The notes under the pieces: generated by a model
What the model saw: the letters and a program-made list of their open reading frames with translations, nothing else
The model's database searches: none
What the model was told of the DNA's origin: nothing
Shown here: positions 26,236-35,510 of the stretch, one piece after another
How positions within the stretch are numbered: position 1 is the stretch's first letter
Layout of the letters: every line of letters begins with the position of its first letter
Assembly (NCBI GenBank): GCA_964437465.1
Contig: CAYTGI010000006.1
Span: 10,966 to 74,965 of the forward strand
Source of the DNA: JAGQLF01 sp964437465
GTDB taxonomy: Bacteria > Patescibacteriota > Dojkabacteria > J137
Reading direction: 5' to 3'
Length of the DNA: 64,000 nucleotides
Position numbers and translations under genes: made by a program

Positions 26236-27054
26236 ATGAACATATTCGAAGTACTTTTTTATCAACCCTTATACAACATTGTAATAGCTTTTTATCACCT
26301 TCTTGGAGACAATCTAGGCTTAGCTATAATTGCGATTGCGATTGTTTCAAGAGTAATTTTAATTCCAGTTACTATGAGACAAGTAAAGATGGCTGAATCA
26401 AGTCGTGAATTTAATGAAAAGGCGAAGGAAGTCAGAGAAAAATATAAAAAGGATAAGGAAAAACAGACTGAAGAACTGTTAAAACTTCAACAACAATATC
26501 TCCCTGCACAGCTAGGTGGATGTCTACCATTAATACTACAGTTCATAATCTTTATTAATATATACAACATAATCAGAAATCTAATTTCTCAGGGTGCTTC
26601 AAGTTTTAATGAGATAGCTTATCCATTTGTTGCTCCGATTACAGGAGAAGTTGATACTTCATTTTTAGGAGGTGTTTTTGATTTGAAGTTCTCACCTAAT
26701 AACGTAGAAGGTGATGCTTTACCTTACTTTATCCTGGTTGTTTTAGTAGGTATAACTCAATATTTCTCACTAAAGATTCTGTCTGGAATAAGAAATAAGC
26801 AAAAAGCTAAACAAGAAAAAGAAAAGCCAAAGAAAAAGAAAAAAGAAAACGAACCGGAGGATTTTGCAGAGATAATGCAAAGATCAACTGGGCAGGCAAT
26901 GATGATTTTTCCTTTTCTTTTGATGTTCATTTCTTACGGATTGCCCGCTGGACTTAGTATTTACTTGATTACTACGTCCTTATTCGTTATACTTCAACAG
27001 TCTATTTTCTATAAGATAAAGGAAAGAAGAAAAGAGGCTAAAGAAAATAATTAA
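26236..27054 (+). CDS. yidC: Membrane protein insertase YidC/Oxa1
   Basis: 272 aa, short Gram-positive-type YidC without the large periplasmic domain. Five TM helices; the hydrophilic-groove Arg is in AIVSRVILIPVTMRQ; a coiled cytoplasmic hairpin (REFNEKAKEVREKYKKDKE) follows; GGCLPLILQFIIF is typical of TM2. A basic stretch KQEKEKPKKKKKEN lies before the last helices. It inserts membrane proteins alone or with SecYEG. The neighbour rplY starts 15 bp later. Confidence 0.94.
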   Translation: MNIFEVLFYQPLYNIVIAFYHLLGDNLGLAIIAIAIVSRVILIPVTMRQVKMAESSREFNEKAKEVREKYKKDKEKQTEELLKLQQQYLPAQLGGCLPLILQFIIFINIYNIIRNLISQGASSFNEIAYPFVAPITGEVDTSFLGGVFDLKFSPNNVEGDALPYFILVVLVGITQYFSLKILSGIRNKQKAKQEKEKPKKKKKENEPEDFAEIMQRSTGQAMMIFPFLLMFISYGLPAGLSIYLITTSLFVILQQSIFYKIKERRKEAKENN

Positions 27055-27069
27055 TTTACACAAATTTAT

Positions 27070-27726
27070 ATGAAGCTTAAAGCACAGAAACGAGAACTAT
27101 TAGGTAAAAAAGTTAAACACCTAAGAGCCGAGGGTTTAGTTCCTGCTACTATATACGGACCTAAAAGAGAGGCAACAAACATTCAATTTGATGAGAAAAC
27201 TTTTAAAAAGGTATTTGATAAAGTTGGATACAATAAATTTATTGAACTTGAAATTGAAGGTGAAAAGCCTACAAGGGTTTTGGTTAAAGAGGTGAATTTC
27301 GATCCAATAAAAGACAATATTATGGATATCAGTATTTATGATGTTGATGAGGATAGAAAAGTATCTGTAGAGGTACCTATTGAGATAACTGGAGAATCTC
27401 CAGCTGTAAAACTAAAGCTAGGATTCTTAGTTCAGCAAACTACAGCAGTTGCTGTTTATTGTTTACCTAAAGATCTTCCTGGAGAGTTTAAGGTTAGTAT
27501 AGAGTCAATTGAAACTACAAGTGATACTATATCTCTTTCTGACTTAGATCTACCAGAAGGTGTTGAATTTGATAGTAGCGTTGATCCAAATTCAGCAATT
27601 GTTTATATTGCTACTGATCAAAAAGAAATTGTAGAGGACGAGATTAAAGATGATGAGGCGGGTGAAGGAGAAGGTGGTGTTGAAGGAGAAAGTACAGAAG
27701 GAGAAAAATCCGAAGGTGAAGAATAA
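27070..27726 (+). CDS. rplY: 50S ribosomal protein L25 / general stress protein CTC
   Basis: 218 aa, two-domain L25/TL5 form. N-terminal 5S rRNA-binding domain (KAQKRELLGKKVKHLRAEGL, then PATIYGPKRE), a C-terminal TL5 beta domain (about 95-185), and an acidic Gly/Glu tail (GEGEGGVEGESTEGEKSEGE). It binds 5S rRNA in the central protuberance. CPR genomes often lack other peripheral ribosomal proteins but keep this one. Followed by a terminator. Confidence 0.92.
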   Translation: MKLKAQKRELLGKKVKHLRAEGLVPATIYGPKREATNIQFDEKTFKKVFDKVGYNKFIELEIEGEKPTRVLVKEVNFDPIKDNIMDISIYDVDEDRKVSVEVPIEITGESPAVKLKLGFLVQQTTAVAVYCLPKDLPGEFKVSIESIETTSDTISLSDLDLPEGVEFDSSVDPNSAIVYIATDQKEIVEDEIKDDEAGEGEGGVEGESTEGEKSEGEE

Positions 27727-27747
27727 TATACTTTTAAGTTAAAGTTT

Positions 27748-27780
27748 GAACCCTGAACAAAATTGTTCGGGGTTCTTTTT
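27748..27780 (+). terminator. Terminator after rplY
   Basis: 11-bp stem GAACCCTGAAC/GTTCGGGGTTC (one T-G pair), loop AAAATT, followed by CTTTTT. Starts 21 bp after the rplY stop. Confidence 0.92.
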
Positions 27781-27844
27781 ATATTATTGATTTAGTAAAC
27801 TACAGGGTTTATGTTAGGGATTTTAGTTTTACCCCAGCTTAAAC

Positions 27845-27873
27845 GTGACAATTGTTTTGGAGGTCACTATAAT
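27845..27873 (+). promoter_or_regulatory. Sigma-70-type promoter of the Lon-like gene
   Basis: -35 GTGACA (27845-27850) and -10 TATAAT (27868-27873) with a 17-bp spacer. The ATG at 27879 lies where transcription should start, so the mRNA would be leaderless or nearly so. Confidence 0.75.
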
Positions 27874-27878
27874 GGGTT

Positions 27879-29075
27879 ATGAATCAACAGCAGCTTCAAC
27901 ATCAGTTACAACAACCCCAACAGCCACAACAACAAGCTGCTCAGACAGGTTTTAATATTGAAGACGAGATTGCTTTGCTTGAAAAGCAAGTTTTAGCTAA
28001 CCCAATGCCAGAAGATTTAAAGCAAAAGGCTCTAGGAATGATTTTGAGATTGAAGAAAATGACTGCTGGGGGTAGTTATGGTAAGGAATTTGAGCCGGTT
28101 TCTGAGTATATTAGCTGGATTGTAAAGCTTCCCTTTGGTCAGTATACCAAAGATACTCTAGATTTAGATGCTGCTTATGAAGAATTAAATAGAAACCACT
28201 ATGGTTTAGAACCTGTAAAACAAAGAATATTAGAGTATTTGGCTGTTCTGAAGCTTCAGGATCAGAGAAAACAAGAAAATCTAAAAACAGCTCAAAATGC
28301 TGCTGATCCATCAGCAGAGATGAAGAAACTACAAGGAAGCTCTTCTCATGCTCCGATACTTTGTTTTGTAGGCATTCAGGGTGTTGGTAAAACAACTATG
28401 GCAAAGTCTATTGCTACAGCATTAGGGAGAGAGTTTATTAGAGTTTCTCTTGGTGGCTTAGGAAATGTAGTTGAGCTAAGAGGTCGATCTAGAGGAGAGC
28501 CCGATGCTGAACCAGGTCAAGTTGTAAAATCTTTAGTTCGAACACAGGTAATGAATCCACTAATCCTTTTGGATGAAATAGATAAAGTAAATCTTCAAAG
28601 TGGATTGAGGGCTGACATTATGGCTGCTTTACTTGAAATATTAGATCCTGAACAAAACTCTGCATTTATGGATAAATATCTTGATTACCCTCTAAATCTG
28701 TCTCAAAGTATTTTTATTACTACTGCTAATAATCTTGGAGGTATATCCGCAGCACTTTTGGATAGGCTTGAGATTATTAGATTTGGTAGTTATACAGATA
28801 AAGATAAAGTGAATATAGCAAAAAGTTATTTATTACCAAAGGTAAGAAAGGCGACTGGATTATCAGAAAATGAACTTTCGTTTGATGATAACGTATGGCC
28901 ATTAGTTATAAGACCTCTTGGTTTTGACGCAGGAGTCAGGCAGTTAGAGAGAACGCTAACTGATTTAGCTAGAAAAGTAGCCTTACAAATTGTAAAAGGA
29001 TCCACTAAAGGTGTAAGGATTTCTGAACAAAACTTTAGAGAGTTTATTCCTGAACAGATCGGGATAATGAGCTAA
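27879..29075 (+). CDS. Lon-type AAA+ ATPase lacking the protease domain
   Basis: 398 aa. A Gln-rich start (poly-Q/P, residues 2-20), a short helical part, then the complete Lon AAA+ module: YTKDTLDLDAAYEELNRNHY, Walker A GIQGVGKTT, SLGGLGNVVELRGRSRG, Walker B LILLDEIDK, ALLEILDPEQN, arginine finger in LLDRLEII, and the Lon alpha-domain (GVRQLERTLTDLARKVAL). The protein ends right there: no Ser-Lys peptidase domain and no LON N-domain. It could act as an unfoldase, adaptor or decoy. A leaderless-type promoter precedes it and a terminator follows, so it is monocistronic. No frameshift is apparent. Confidence 0.85.
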   Translation: MNQQQLQHQLQQPQQPQQQAAQTGFNIEDEIALLEKQVLANPMPEDLKQKALGMILRLKKMTAGGSYGKEFEPVSEYISWIVKLPFGQYTKDTLDLDAAYEELNRNHYGLEPVKQRILEYLAVLKLQDQRKQENLKTAQNAADPSAEMKKLQGSSSHAPILCFVGIQGVGKTTMAKSIATALGREFIRVSLGGLGNVVELRGRSRGEPDAEPGQVVKSLVRTQVMNPLILLDEIDKVNLQSGLRADIMAALLEILDPEQNSAFMDKYLDYPLNLSQSIFITTANNLGGISAALLDRLEIIRFGSYTDKDKVNIAKSYLLPKVRKATGLSENELSFDDNVWPLVIRPLGFDAGVRQLERTLTDLARKVALQIVKGSTKGVRISEQNFREFIPEQIGIMS

Positions 29076-29111
29076 TATTTCAAATTCTAAATTACAATAT
29101 CTAAATTCTAA

Positions 29112-29144
29112 AAATCTCCAAATACGTTTAGAATTTGGAGATTT
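29112..29144. terminator. Bidirectional terminator between convergent genes
   Basis: 12-bp perfect stem AAATCTCCAAAT/ATTTGGAGATTT with a 9-nt loop, flanked by A-rich sequence on the left and T-rich on the right. It can serve the Lon-like gene (+) and the gene at 29166 (-). Confidence 0.75.
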
Positions 29145-29165
29145 GATATTTAAATTTTGCCTTTA

Positions 29166-29747
29166 TTATCCGTTTAGGAAATTCTTGTAATCCTTGTCTT
29201 TTTTAATTGCTTGTTCAATTGAGTTTCTTACAATTTGTGCTTTGTGCATTCTCTTAGTATTAGAAGCCCAATCTAAATATCTATCAATTTCAGGAGAGAT
29301 AATTAGAATAAATTTTGTATCTAACTTACCTTTTGCATCTTCCACAGCACTGTTAACTACATCAACTATATTTTTTGAGTCATATTTTATAGTCATTAGG
29401 TGTTTAGATTTTGAGCCCTCGATAGGTAAGACATCTGAAAAGTTATCTTTTCCTTGTTTAAGTGCAATAACTATCTTTTTCTCTGATAGAGCATTAGCTA
29501 TATCAAAACCAATTTTAGTGTCAGGATTTGTAATGTCAGCGATTACTATGTCAGTATCTCGCATAGCTTTTTCTAGTTTCTTTTGATATTTTTCAGAAGA
29601 TTTAGAATCATTTTTCTTTAATGCTTGTCTAAAATCTAAATCAGATTTAATGTTGTGTCCTTGTCTTCTTAAATTGTCAATTGCTTTTGAAAAAACTTTG
29701 TAATCAGACTCTTTATATTCGTTGTTGTAAATTACTAAAATCTTCAT
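29166..29747 (-). CDS. Nucleoside 2-deoxyribosyltransferase-like Rossmann protein
   Basis: 193 aa. The N-terminal half has the flavodoxin-like pattern KILVIYNNEY, then MRDTDIVIADITNPDTKIGFDIANALSEKKIVIAL, which matches the nucleoside 2-deoxyribosyltransferase/TIR-like clan (ADIT.pd...G.E...A). The Glu usually in the GfElG segment is Asp here (GFDIANA). C-terminal 45 residues are basic and helical (KRMHKAQIVRNSIEQAIKK), reminiscent of a ribbon-helix-helix. Could be a nucleotide-metabolite enzyme or sensor. Confidence 0.55.
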   Translation of the reverse strand: MKILVIYNNEYKESDYKVFSKAIDNLRRQGHNIKSDLDFRQALKKNDSKSSEKYQKKLEKAMRDTDIVIADITNPDTKIGFDIANALSEKKIVIALKQGKDNFSDVLPIEGSKSKHLMTIKYDSKNIVDVVNSAVEDAKGKLDTKFILIISPEIDRYLDWASNTKRMHKAQIVRNSIEQAIKKDKDYKNFLNG

Positions 29748-29922
29748 TTCTTTGTATTTAAATAAAATGTACTCTATAAATATATATCAATTATATTAAT
29801 TAATTCTTTATAAAGCAAGTAAATTGTCAGATGTTTTCGGATAATACAGGATTTTTGTATCATGTCAATGTTTGAATTTACAAAGCTATATACTGTATTC
29901 TGTTATAAGTTATAAAATATAT

Positions 29923-31134
29923 GTGTTTAAATTCGGAAAAAACAAGAAGAAAAAGCAAAATGAAGATTTGACCTATCTAGCTATAGACATTGGTACTGAA
30001 AATATAAAAGCAGTATTATTCAAGAAAAAGAAGAAATCTATTGAGGTTGTAGGATTTAGTAGAGTGCCTCAAAAACCCTTTTCAATGAATAAAGCTTTAA
30101 TTATTGATACTGATAGTGTCTTAAATGCACTTGATGAGAGTATAGGCATTGCAATAGGCGAGGCTGAGAAAAGGTTTCACGATATAGAACTACCAGATTC
30201 GGCTGTAGTTGGAATAGCAGGTGAGCTTGTAAGTGGAGTGCCTATTGTTGTGAATTTAGATAGAGACGATAAGGATGAACTAATAACTGAGGAGGAAATT
30301 AATGAAGTTGTAGAAAAGGTTAAAGATCATTCTTTTGAGTCAATAAAAGAAGAGATAGCTGAGGAACACGGTATACAGTCTACAGTTTTAGAAGAAATTG
30401 ATACAGAAGTAGATAGCGTAATGATTGATGGGGTAAAAGTAAATAACCCTATTGGGCTTTCAGGAAGTTCAATTACATACAGAGTTTTTTCAAGTTTCGC
30501 GCCAAAAATTCAAGTTGATTCAATACAATATATTATTGATTCATTAAAGCTTGATATTGAAAAGATTGTTGTTGAACCATACTCATTGTCTAACGCTGTA
30601 GAAGATGAATCAATAGAGACTGATGGTGGAATATTTATAGATGTTGGGTCAGGAACAACAGATATCTCGATAGTTAAAAATGGAGATATCCAAGGAATAA
30701 AAATTTTTGCAATCGGAGGAAGAGTTTTTACAAAAAGAATAGAAACATTATTTGATGTTGAATATGGTGAAGCTGAAGAGATGAAAATGAAGTATTCTGC
30801 TGGAAGTCTTGATGAATATCAGAAGAAAGAGATTAAGAAGGGTATAAAACCTGATATAGAATCGTGGTTGTTAGGTATAGAATTAGCTCTAGAAGAATTT
30901 GATGAGATAGATTCTTTCCCTAATAAAATATATATTTGTGGAGGAGGAGCATTACTTCCAGATATAATGGAAGGCCTAATTGAGTATCCTTGGATTCAAA
31001 GATTAAATTTTCAAAAACATCCAAAAGTAAGTTTTATTTTCCCTAATAAGATTAAAGATGTTAAGGATCTTACTAGAGAACTTAACGATCCAATGGATGT
31101 GACACCTTTAGCATTAACTAGAAGTATTTTATAA
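29923..31134 (+). CDS. FtsA/PilM-like actin-fold ATPase
   Basis: About 403 aa from GTG 29923; a TTG at 29872 is the other candidate but adds an unlikely hydrophobic leader. Basic start KFGKNKKKKQ, then the actin-fold phosphate-1 loop YLAIDIGTENIKAVLF, phosphate-2 GGIFIDVGSGTTDISIV, adenosine motif IYICGGGALLPDIMEG. Between them is an SHS2/1C-like insertion (about 90-180). FtsA-fold proteins recruit membrane partners of division or pilus assembly. The gene abuts a large single-TM protein (ATG follows its TAA directly), which looks like its membrane partner. Confidence 0.8.
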   Translation: MFKFGKNKKKKQNEDLTYLAIDIGTENIKAVLFKKKKKSIEVVGFSRVPQKPFSMNKALIIDTDSVLNALDESIGIAIGEAEKRFHDIELPDSAVVGIAGELVSGVPIVVNLDRDDKDELITEEEINEVVEKVKDHSFESIKEEIAEEHGIQSTVLEEIDTEVDSVMIDGVKVNNPIGLSGSSITYRVFSSFAPKIQVDSIQYIIDSLKLDIEKIVVEPYSLSNAVEDESIETDGGIFIDVGSGTTDISIVKNGDIQGIKIFAIGGRVFTKRIETLFDVEYGEAEEMKMKYSAGSLDEYQKKEIKKGIKPDIESWLLGIELALEEFDEIDSFPNKIYICGGGALLPDIMEGLIEYPWIQRLNFQKHPKVSFIFPNKIKDVKDLTRELNDPMDVTPLALTRSIL

Positions 31135-33165
31135 ATGGCAGCATTAGTAGCAGAAAAAATTTTTGTAGATCCTAATGAGGAGATATCCTTTCTAGTTGAA
31201 AGAATTATGAGATCTGGAAAGGAATATAATATAATTATCGTTCCAAGTGCATCAGTGCTATTTGCTAGTAATTTAAGTATTAAAATTCTATATAGATCTA
31301 TTATTAAGGCTTCGAAAGTAACAATAATTGTCACTGAAGATACCTATGGAGCAAAAATCTCCCAGAAGGTTGGATTTGTGGTTGTGCAGAAAGTTAGTCA
31401 GATAACTTCTGATTTATGGGAAGTAGCAAAAGGAAAGTTGTATGCTGCTCAATCAAACTTAAATAATAAAAAGGATGATCTACTAAAGAATATTAAAGGA
31501 GAGGCACCAACTCAGGAAGATAATACAGTTGAGGTTTTTGAAACAAGTGAAAGTAAGATAGAAGATGTTGCTGAAAAAGAAGATTCACAATATAATCAGA
31601 TCTCTGAAGAAATAGAAGAAAAGAAAAGCGATGATACTAGAAAAGGGTTTGAATTAGCAACTGAGCCAGAACCTGAACCTGTTATAAGAGAGAGAGTAAA
31701 AGAAGTTGGTGGGATTACAATTTATTCCGGAACTGATATTGCAACATTAAAATCAAGGAAGAATGATGATAAAATAGATGAGTTAGACAATTTAGATATG
31801 AATGGTGAAAACAAAGAAGATTTAAGTGTATTCAGCGAAAAACGATTCGCTGGTAGAGACGTGACTAAAATGACTCCAGAAAAATCTGGTTTGTCTAAAT
31901 TTTTTGGATCAATTTTTGGCGGAAATAAGGTTCTTAGACCTGAAGATCGTATGGAAGGAGCTACTCCAGTTAAATGGTATAAACGAAGATCTGTAATTAT
32001 TGCTTTTGTTTTGTTAATAGTTTTAATAGCAATCACTTACTTAACTCTATTCCAATTCTCAAATGTCTCTATAAGAATTAATCTGCAATCTGAGACTGTA
32101 GTTGCTGAAGAAACAGTAGAGATAGATATAAGTGGTAGCGCAGAAATTGATGTCGATTCTCTAGTCATTCCTGGTAGGACTTTAGAAACTGAAGAAATAA
32201 GTACATCTACAACTGCTACTGCTTCAGGAGAAGGGAGAAGAGGAGAAAAAGCTACTGGAGCTGTTTATATATTTAATAAAGAACAGGAAGATATTCTTAT
32301 TCCAGCAGGGACTGAATTGACAAGTGTTAGGACCGGAGAGGTTTATGAGACAGTTGAAGAGGTAACTCTTCCAGCTGCTACAGAGGCTTCTGATCTATCA
32401 ATTAATCCTAGTAGAACAGACAACATTAGAGTTGTAGCCGTAAGTTTTGGAGAGGAATCAAATATTGACGATTCTGATCCTGATAGCGGATTCACAATCG
32501 AAGGTTTCGATACTATCAGTTCTCAAGATATTAAGAGGGAAGGGGCTTTTGAAGGGGGTTCAGGAGAAGATTTTGTATCTGTATCTGAAGAAAATTTTGA
32601 GCAAGTTAAAGAAGAAACACTAGAAACTCTTGAGGAAAGAGCAAAAGAAGCATTGTTAGCTTCTGTTCCTAATGGATTTAGTATTTTAGAAGAAACTATT
32701 GAGTTTGAAGAAGTTGATGCATTCTCAAATCCGGAAGTTGGAGAGGAAGCAAATTTGAATGCGGAAGAGGAATATATTTTTGATGTAACAATTGTAGGAA
32801 AAGCTACTGGAGTTATGGTTCGTGATGAGGATCTTGAGCAAATTATTCAGGCTGCAATACTAGAAAATGAAGAATCAGATGCAGGAGATGTTAACGATTT
32901 AAGCAACATTGGGTTTAAAGATTTTGTGGAGAATAATACTGGCATTTTTATAACAGTTTTTGCTGAAGGAGAGGTTGTTTCTAGCTTCAATCAGGACGAT
33001 CTATTCAATGAGATCAAAGGTAAATCAATAAATGATGCACGAAGTATTATTGAAACTTACGACGAGATTCAAACTTTTGATTTAAGGTATTTCCCCTCAG
33101 TAATACCAGAATCACTACAATTCATTCCTAATTCAAACTCCAGAATTACATTCAGGATTGATTAA
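31135..33165 (+). CDS. Large single-TM envelope protein with baseplate-J-like region
   Basis: 676 aa. Cytoplasmic N-terminal domain (1-100, alpha/beta: YNIIIVPSASVLFASNLS, then ASKVTIIVTEDTYGAKIS), an acidic low-complexity linker (120-230), a KWYKRRS anchor and one TM helix (about 287-305), then a long extracytoplasmic beta-rich region. The stretch with GEKATGAVYIFN, LIPAGTELTS and the paired EE-rich segments resembles baseplate J/gp47-like domains found in large CPR membrane proteins. Directly coupled to the FtsA/PilM-like gene, so cytoplasmic ATPase and membrane protein probably form a complex, in a PilM-PilN/O-like way. Function not known. Confidence 0.7.
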   Translation: MAALVAEKIFVDPNEEISFLVERIMRSGKEYNIIIVPSASVLFASNLSIKILYRSIIKASKVTIIVTEDTYGAKISQKVGFVVVQKVSQITSDLWEVAKGKLYAAQSNLNNKKDDLLKNIKGEAPTQEDNTVEVFETSESKIEDVAEKEDSQYNQISEEIEEKKSDDTRKGFELATEPEPEPVIRERVKEVGGITIYSGTDIATLKSRKNDDKIDELDNLDMNGENKEDLSVFSEKRFAGRDVTKMTPEKSGLSKFFGSIFGGNKVLRPEDRMEGATPVKWYKRRSVIIAFVLLIVLIAITYLTLFQFSNVSIRINLQSETVVAEETVEIDISGSAEIDVDSLVIPGRTLETEEISTSTTATASGEGRRGEKATGAVYIFNKEQEDILIPAGTELTSVRTGEVYETVEEVTLPAATEASDLSINPSRTDNIRVVAVSFGEESNIDDSDPDSGFTIEGFDTISSQDIKREGAFEGGSGEDFVSVSEENFEQVKEETLETLEERAKEALLASVPNGFSILEETIEFEEVDAFSNPEVGEEANLNAEEEYIFDVTIVGKATGVMVRDEDLEQIIQAAILENEESDAGDVNDLSNIGFKDFVENNTGIFITVFAEGEVVSSFNQDDLFNEIKGKSINDARSIIETYDEIQTFDLRYFPSVIPESLQFIPNSNSRITFRID

Positions 33166-33176
33166 TCCCAAATTTA

Positions 33177-33206
33177 TTGACAAGTAAAAATGTCGCTTGC
33201 TAATAT
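33177..33206 (+). promoter_or_regulatory. groES promoter
   Basis: -35 TTGACA (33177-33182), 18-bp spacer, -10 TAATAT (33201-33206). The CIRCE operator starts at the next base, covering the transcription start. Confidence 0.8.
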
Positions 33207-33233
33207 TTAGCAGTCAAATTAAAATTCTGCTAA
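33207..33233 (+). promoter_or_regulatory. CIRCE operator (HrcA binding site)
   Basis: TTAGCAGTC-N9-TTCTGCTAA: exact 9-9-9 layout of CIRCE (consensus TTAGCACTC-N9-GAGTGCTAA) with seven complementary arm bases TTAGCAG/CTGCTAA. Located between the -10 and groES. HrcA would repress groESL here; its gene is not in the window. Confidence 0.85.
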
Positions 33234-33262
33234 TTTCATATTTTACTTGTTAATGTTTAAAT

Positions 33263-33568
33263 ATGGCTGCGAAATTGAATATAAAGCCAATCGGCGGAAA
33301 TATCCTAGTTAAACCGGAACCAGAAGAAGAGACAACAAAATCTGGACTTATTGTTCAATCTTCAACTAAGGGAGAAAGACCTCAAAGCGGGAAGATTGTT
33401 GCTTTAGGAACTGGAGCTATGGATGATTCAGGAAAGAAAATTGCCTTTAATGTAAAAGTTGGAGACAAAGTAATGTTTAAAAAATACTCACCTGAAGAAG
33501 TTGAGATAGACGGAGAAGAGTACTTAATTATGAAGGAAGCTGATATTTTAGCTGTTTTTGATAAATAA
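33263..33568 (+). CDS. groES: Co-chaperonin GroES
   Basis: 101 aa, normal length. Forms the heptameric lid of GroEL. Family features: NIKPIGGNILVKPEPEEETTKSGLIV at the start (mobile loop after it), GKIVALGTGAMDDSG, VGDKVMFKKY, EYLIMKEADILAVF at the end. First gene of groESL under a CIRCE-controlled promoter; a 99-bp AT-rich gap with simple-sequence character separates it from groEL. Confidence 0.95.
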   Translation: MAAKLNIKPIGGNILVKPEPEEETTKSGLIVQSSTKGERPQSGKIVALGTGAMDDSGKKIAFNVKVGDKVMFKKYSPEEVEIDGEEYLIMKEADILAVFDK

Positions 33569-33667
33569 GAAAAAAACATAAATTCTAATATCTAAAAATT
33601 CATGAAGCATTTGGTATTTTGAATTTAATTTTTAATTTTGAATTATTAATTTTTAATTTACATTTTT

Positions 33668-35316
33668 ATGGCAAAACAAGTTACATACAACGAGGAAGCT
33701 AGAAAGAAAATGAAGGTAGGGGTTGATAAGCTTGCTAATGCAGTAAAGGTAACCCTTGGACCTAGAGGAAGAAACGTTGCTTTAGAAAAATCTTACGGAG
33801 TCCCTCATATTACAAAAGACGGAGTTTCAATCGCTAAAGAGATTGAGCTTGAAGATAAGCTAGAAAATCTTGGAGCTAAGATTGTAGTTGAAGCTGCAAG
33901 TAAAGCTGCTGACGTAGCTGGAGACGGCACAACTACTGCTGTAGTTCTAACTCAAGCAATTATTGGAGAAGGATTTAAAAACGTTACTGCTNNNNNNNNN
34001 NTGCTGGGGCTAATCCAATGGTAATCCGAAAAGGAATAGAGAAAGGAGTTGAAGCAGTTGTAAGGCAGCTTCTAGATTCAGCTAAACAAATCAAAGGAAA
34101 AGAAGATTACAAAAGAGTAGCTACAATCTCTGCTAACGGAGACGAAGAGATTGGAGATATTCTAGCTTCGATTATAGATAAGGTAGGAAGCCAAGGAGTT
34201 GTAACTGTAGAAGACGGACAAACTTTTGGATTAGTAGAAAAGTTCGTTGAAGGAATGCAATTCGACAAAGGATATATTTCTCCCTACTTTGCTGCGGGTT
34301 CTGAAGACGGAACTATCGAAGTTGAAAAACCGGCAATTTTAATTACAGATAAAAAACTTTCAGCCGCAAAAGAATTATTCGAAGCTTTAGAAAGAGTAGT
34401 TACAGCTGGAAAAAGAGATATTGTAATTATTGCTGAAGATGTAGACGGAGATGCGTTAGCTAACCTAATCATTAATAAGCTAAAAGGTCATCTAAATATT
34501 GTTGCTGTAAAAGCTCCAGCATTTGGAGATAGAAGAAAAGCAATGCTTGAGGATATTGCAATTCTAACTGGCGGAACACTAATTACTGATGATCTAGCTA
34601 AGAAAGTTGAAGAGGCAATGCCTGAAGACTTCGGATCAGCAGATAAGATCAAAGTTACAAAAGACGATACAACTGTGATTAACGGTCATGGAGATAAGAA
34701 AGCAATAGAAGCTCGAGTAGCTCAGATTAAAAGAGAGATCGAAGAAACTACTTCAGACTACGATAAAGAAAAACTACAAGAGAGATTAGCTAAGCTTTCA
34801 GGAGGAGTAGCTGTCCTTGAAGTTGGAGCTGCATCTGAAATTGAACAGAAAGAAAAGAAAGATAGAATTGATGATGCTCTACAGGCTACTAGAGCCGCTA
34901 TTGAAGAAGGAGTTGTTCCTGGTGGAGGAATTGCACTTCTGAACGCAGCAACTGCACTAGATAAAGTTAAGGTAGACTCTGAAGAGGAAGAAGTAGGTAT
35001 TAGAATACTTCGAAATGCTCTAGAGACTCCATTTAGACAGATTATGCATAACGCAGGTATAGAAGCAGCTTCTTATATTAAAGATATGAAAGGTGGAAAA
35101 GGATTTGATGCAAGGAATTCCAAAGTAGTAGATATGGTTAAAGAGGGAATTATTGATCCAGTTAAAGTAACTAGATCAGCTCTACAAAATGCTTCAAGTG
35201 TAGCGATGTTATTACTAACAACTGAAGCTGTGGTAACAGATGTTCCTTCTAAAGATGACGATGCAGGTATGCCATCTATGGGAGGCGGAGGCATGGGAAT
35301 GCCTGGAATGATGTAA
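33668..35316 (+). CDS. groEL: Chaperonin GroEL (split by an assembly gap)
   Basis: Two in-frame parts, 33668-33991 and 34002-35316, flank 10 N. Joining at the shared TGCT gives NVTAGANPMVIRKGIEKG, a 544-aa protein of normal size. Seen: KVTLGPRGRNV, DGVSIAKEIELED, DGTTTAVVL (ATP-binding Asp), apical-domain LDDLAKK-type segment, GGVAVLEVGAASEIEQKEKKDR, and the Gly/Met-rich tail ending MGGGGMGMPGMM. Forms the double-ring folding chamber with GroES. Followed by a strong terminator. Confidence 0.95.
33992..34001. other. Assembly gap of 10 N in groEL
   Basis: Both flanks end or begin with TGCT. Removing the N run plus one TGCT copy (14 bases) restores frame and the conserved AGANPM motif, so the true gap is a 4-base overlap. 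Confidence 0.85.
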
Positions 35317-35370
35317 GTAGATTCTTAGCAAGCTCAAGCTTTAGCGAAGAGCGAGCTTAGAAGATAGTTA

Positions 35371-35404
35371 ACCCTGCACCGTCATGGTGCAGGGTCTTGT
35401 TTTA
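35371..35404 (+). terminator. Terminator after groEL
   Basis: 10-bp perfect stem ACCCTGCACC/GGTGCAGGGT, loop GTCAT, then CTTGTTTT. Its stem is similar to the rny terminator stem (TCCCGCACC type). Confidence 0.88.
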
Positions 35405-35510
35405 AGGTCAGTTTTTTATTAGAAGATATTTATTCCCCTGAAGCATTTAGAGCTTGTGGATATTTTTAATGAGATGGATAGGATTATAGTTTTTAGATTT
35501 AAAAGAAAAA

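Noticed and set aside
33183..33213. Palindrome TGCTAA-TAT-TTAGCA as the HrcA site
   Set aside because: The overlapping 9-9-9 element at 33207-33233 matches CIRCE geometry much better; the short palindrome arises from sharing its TTAGCA arm.
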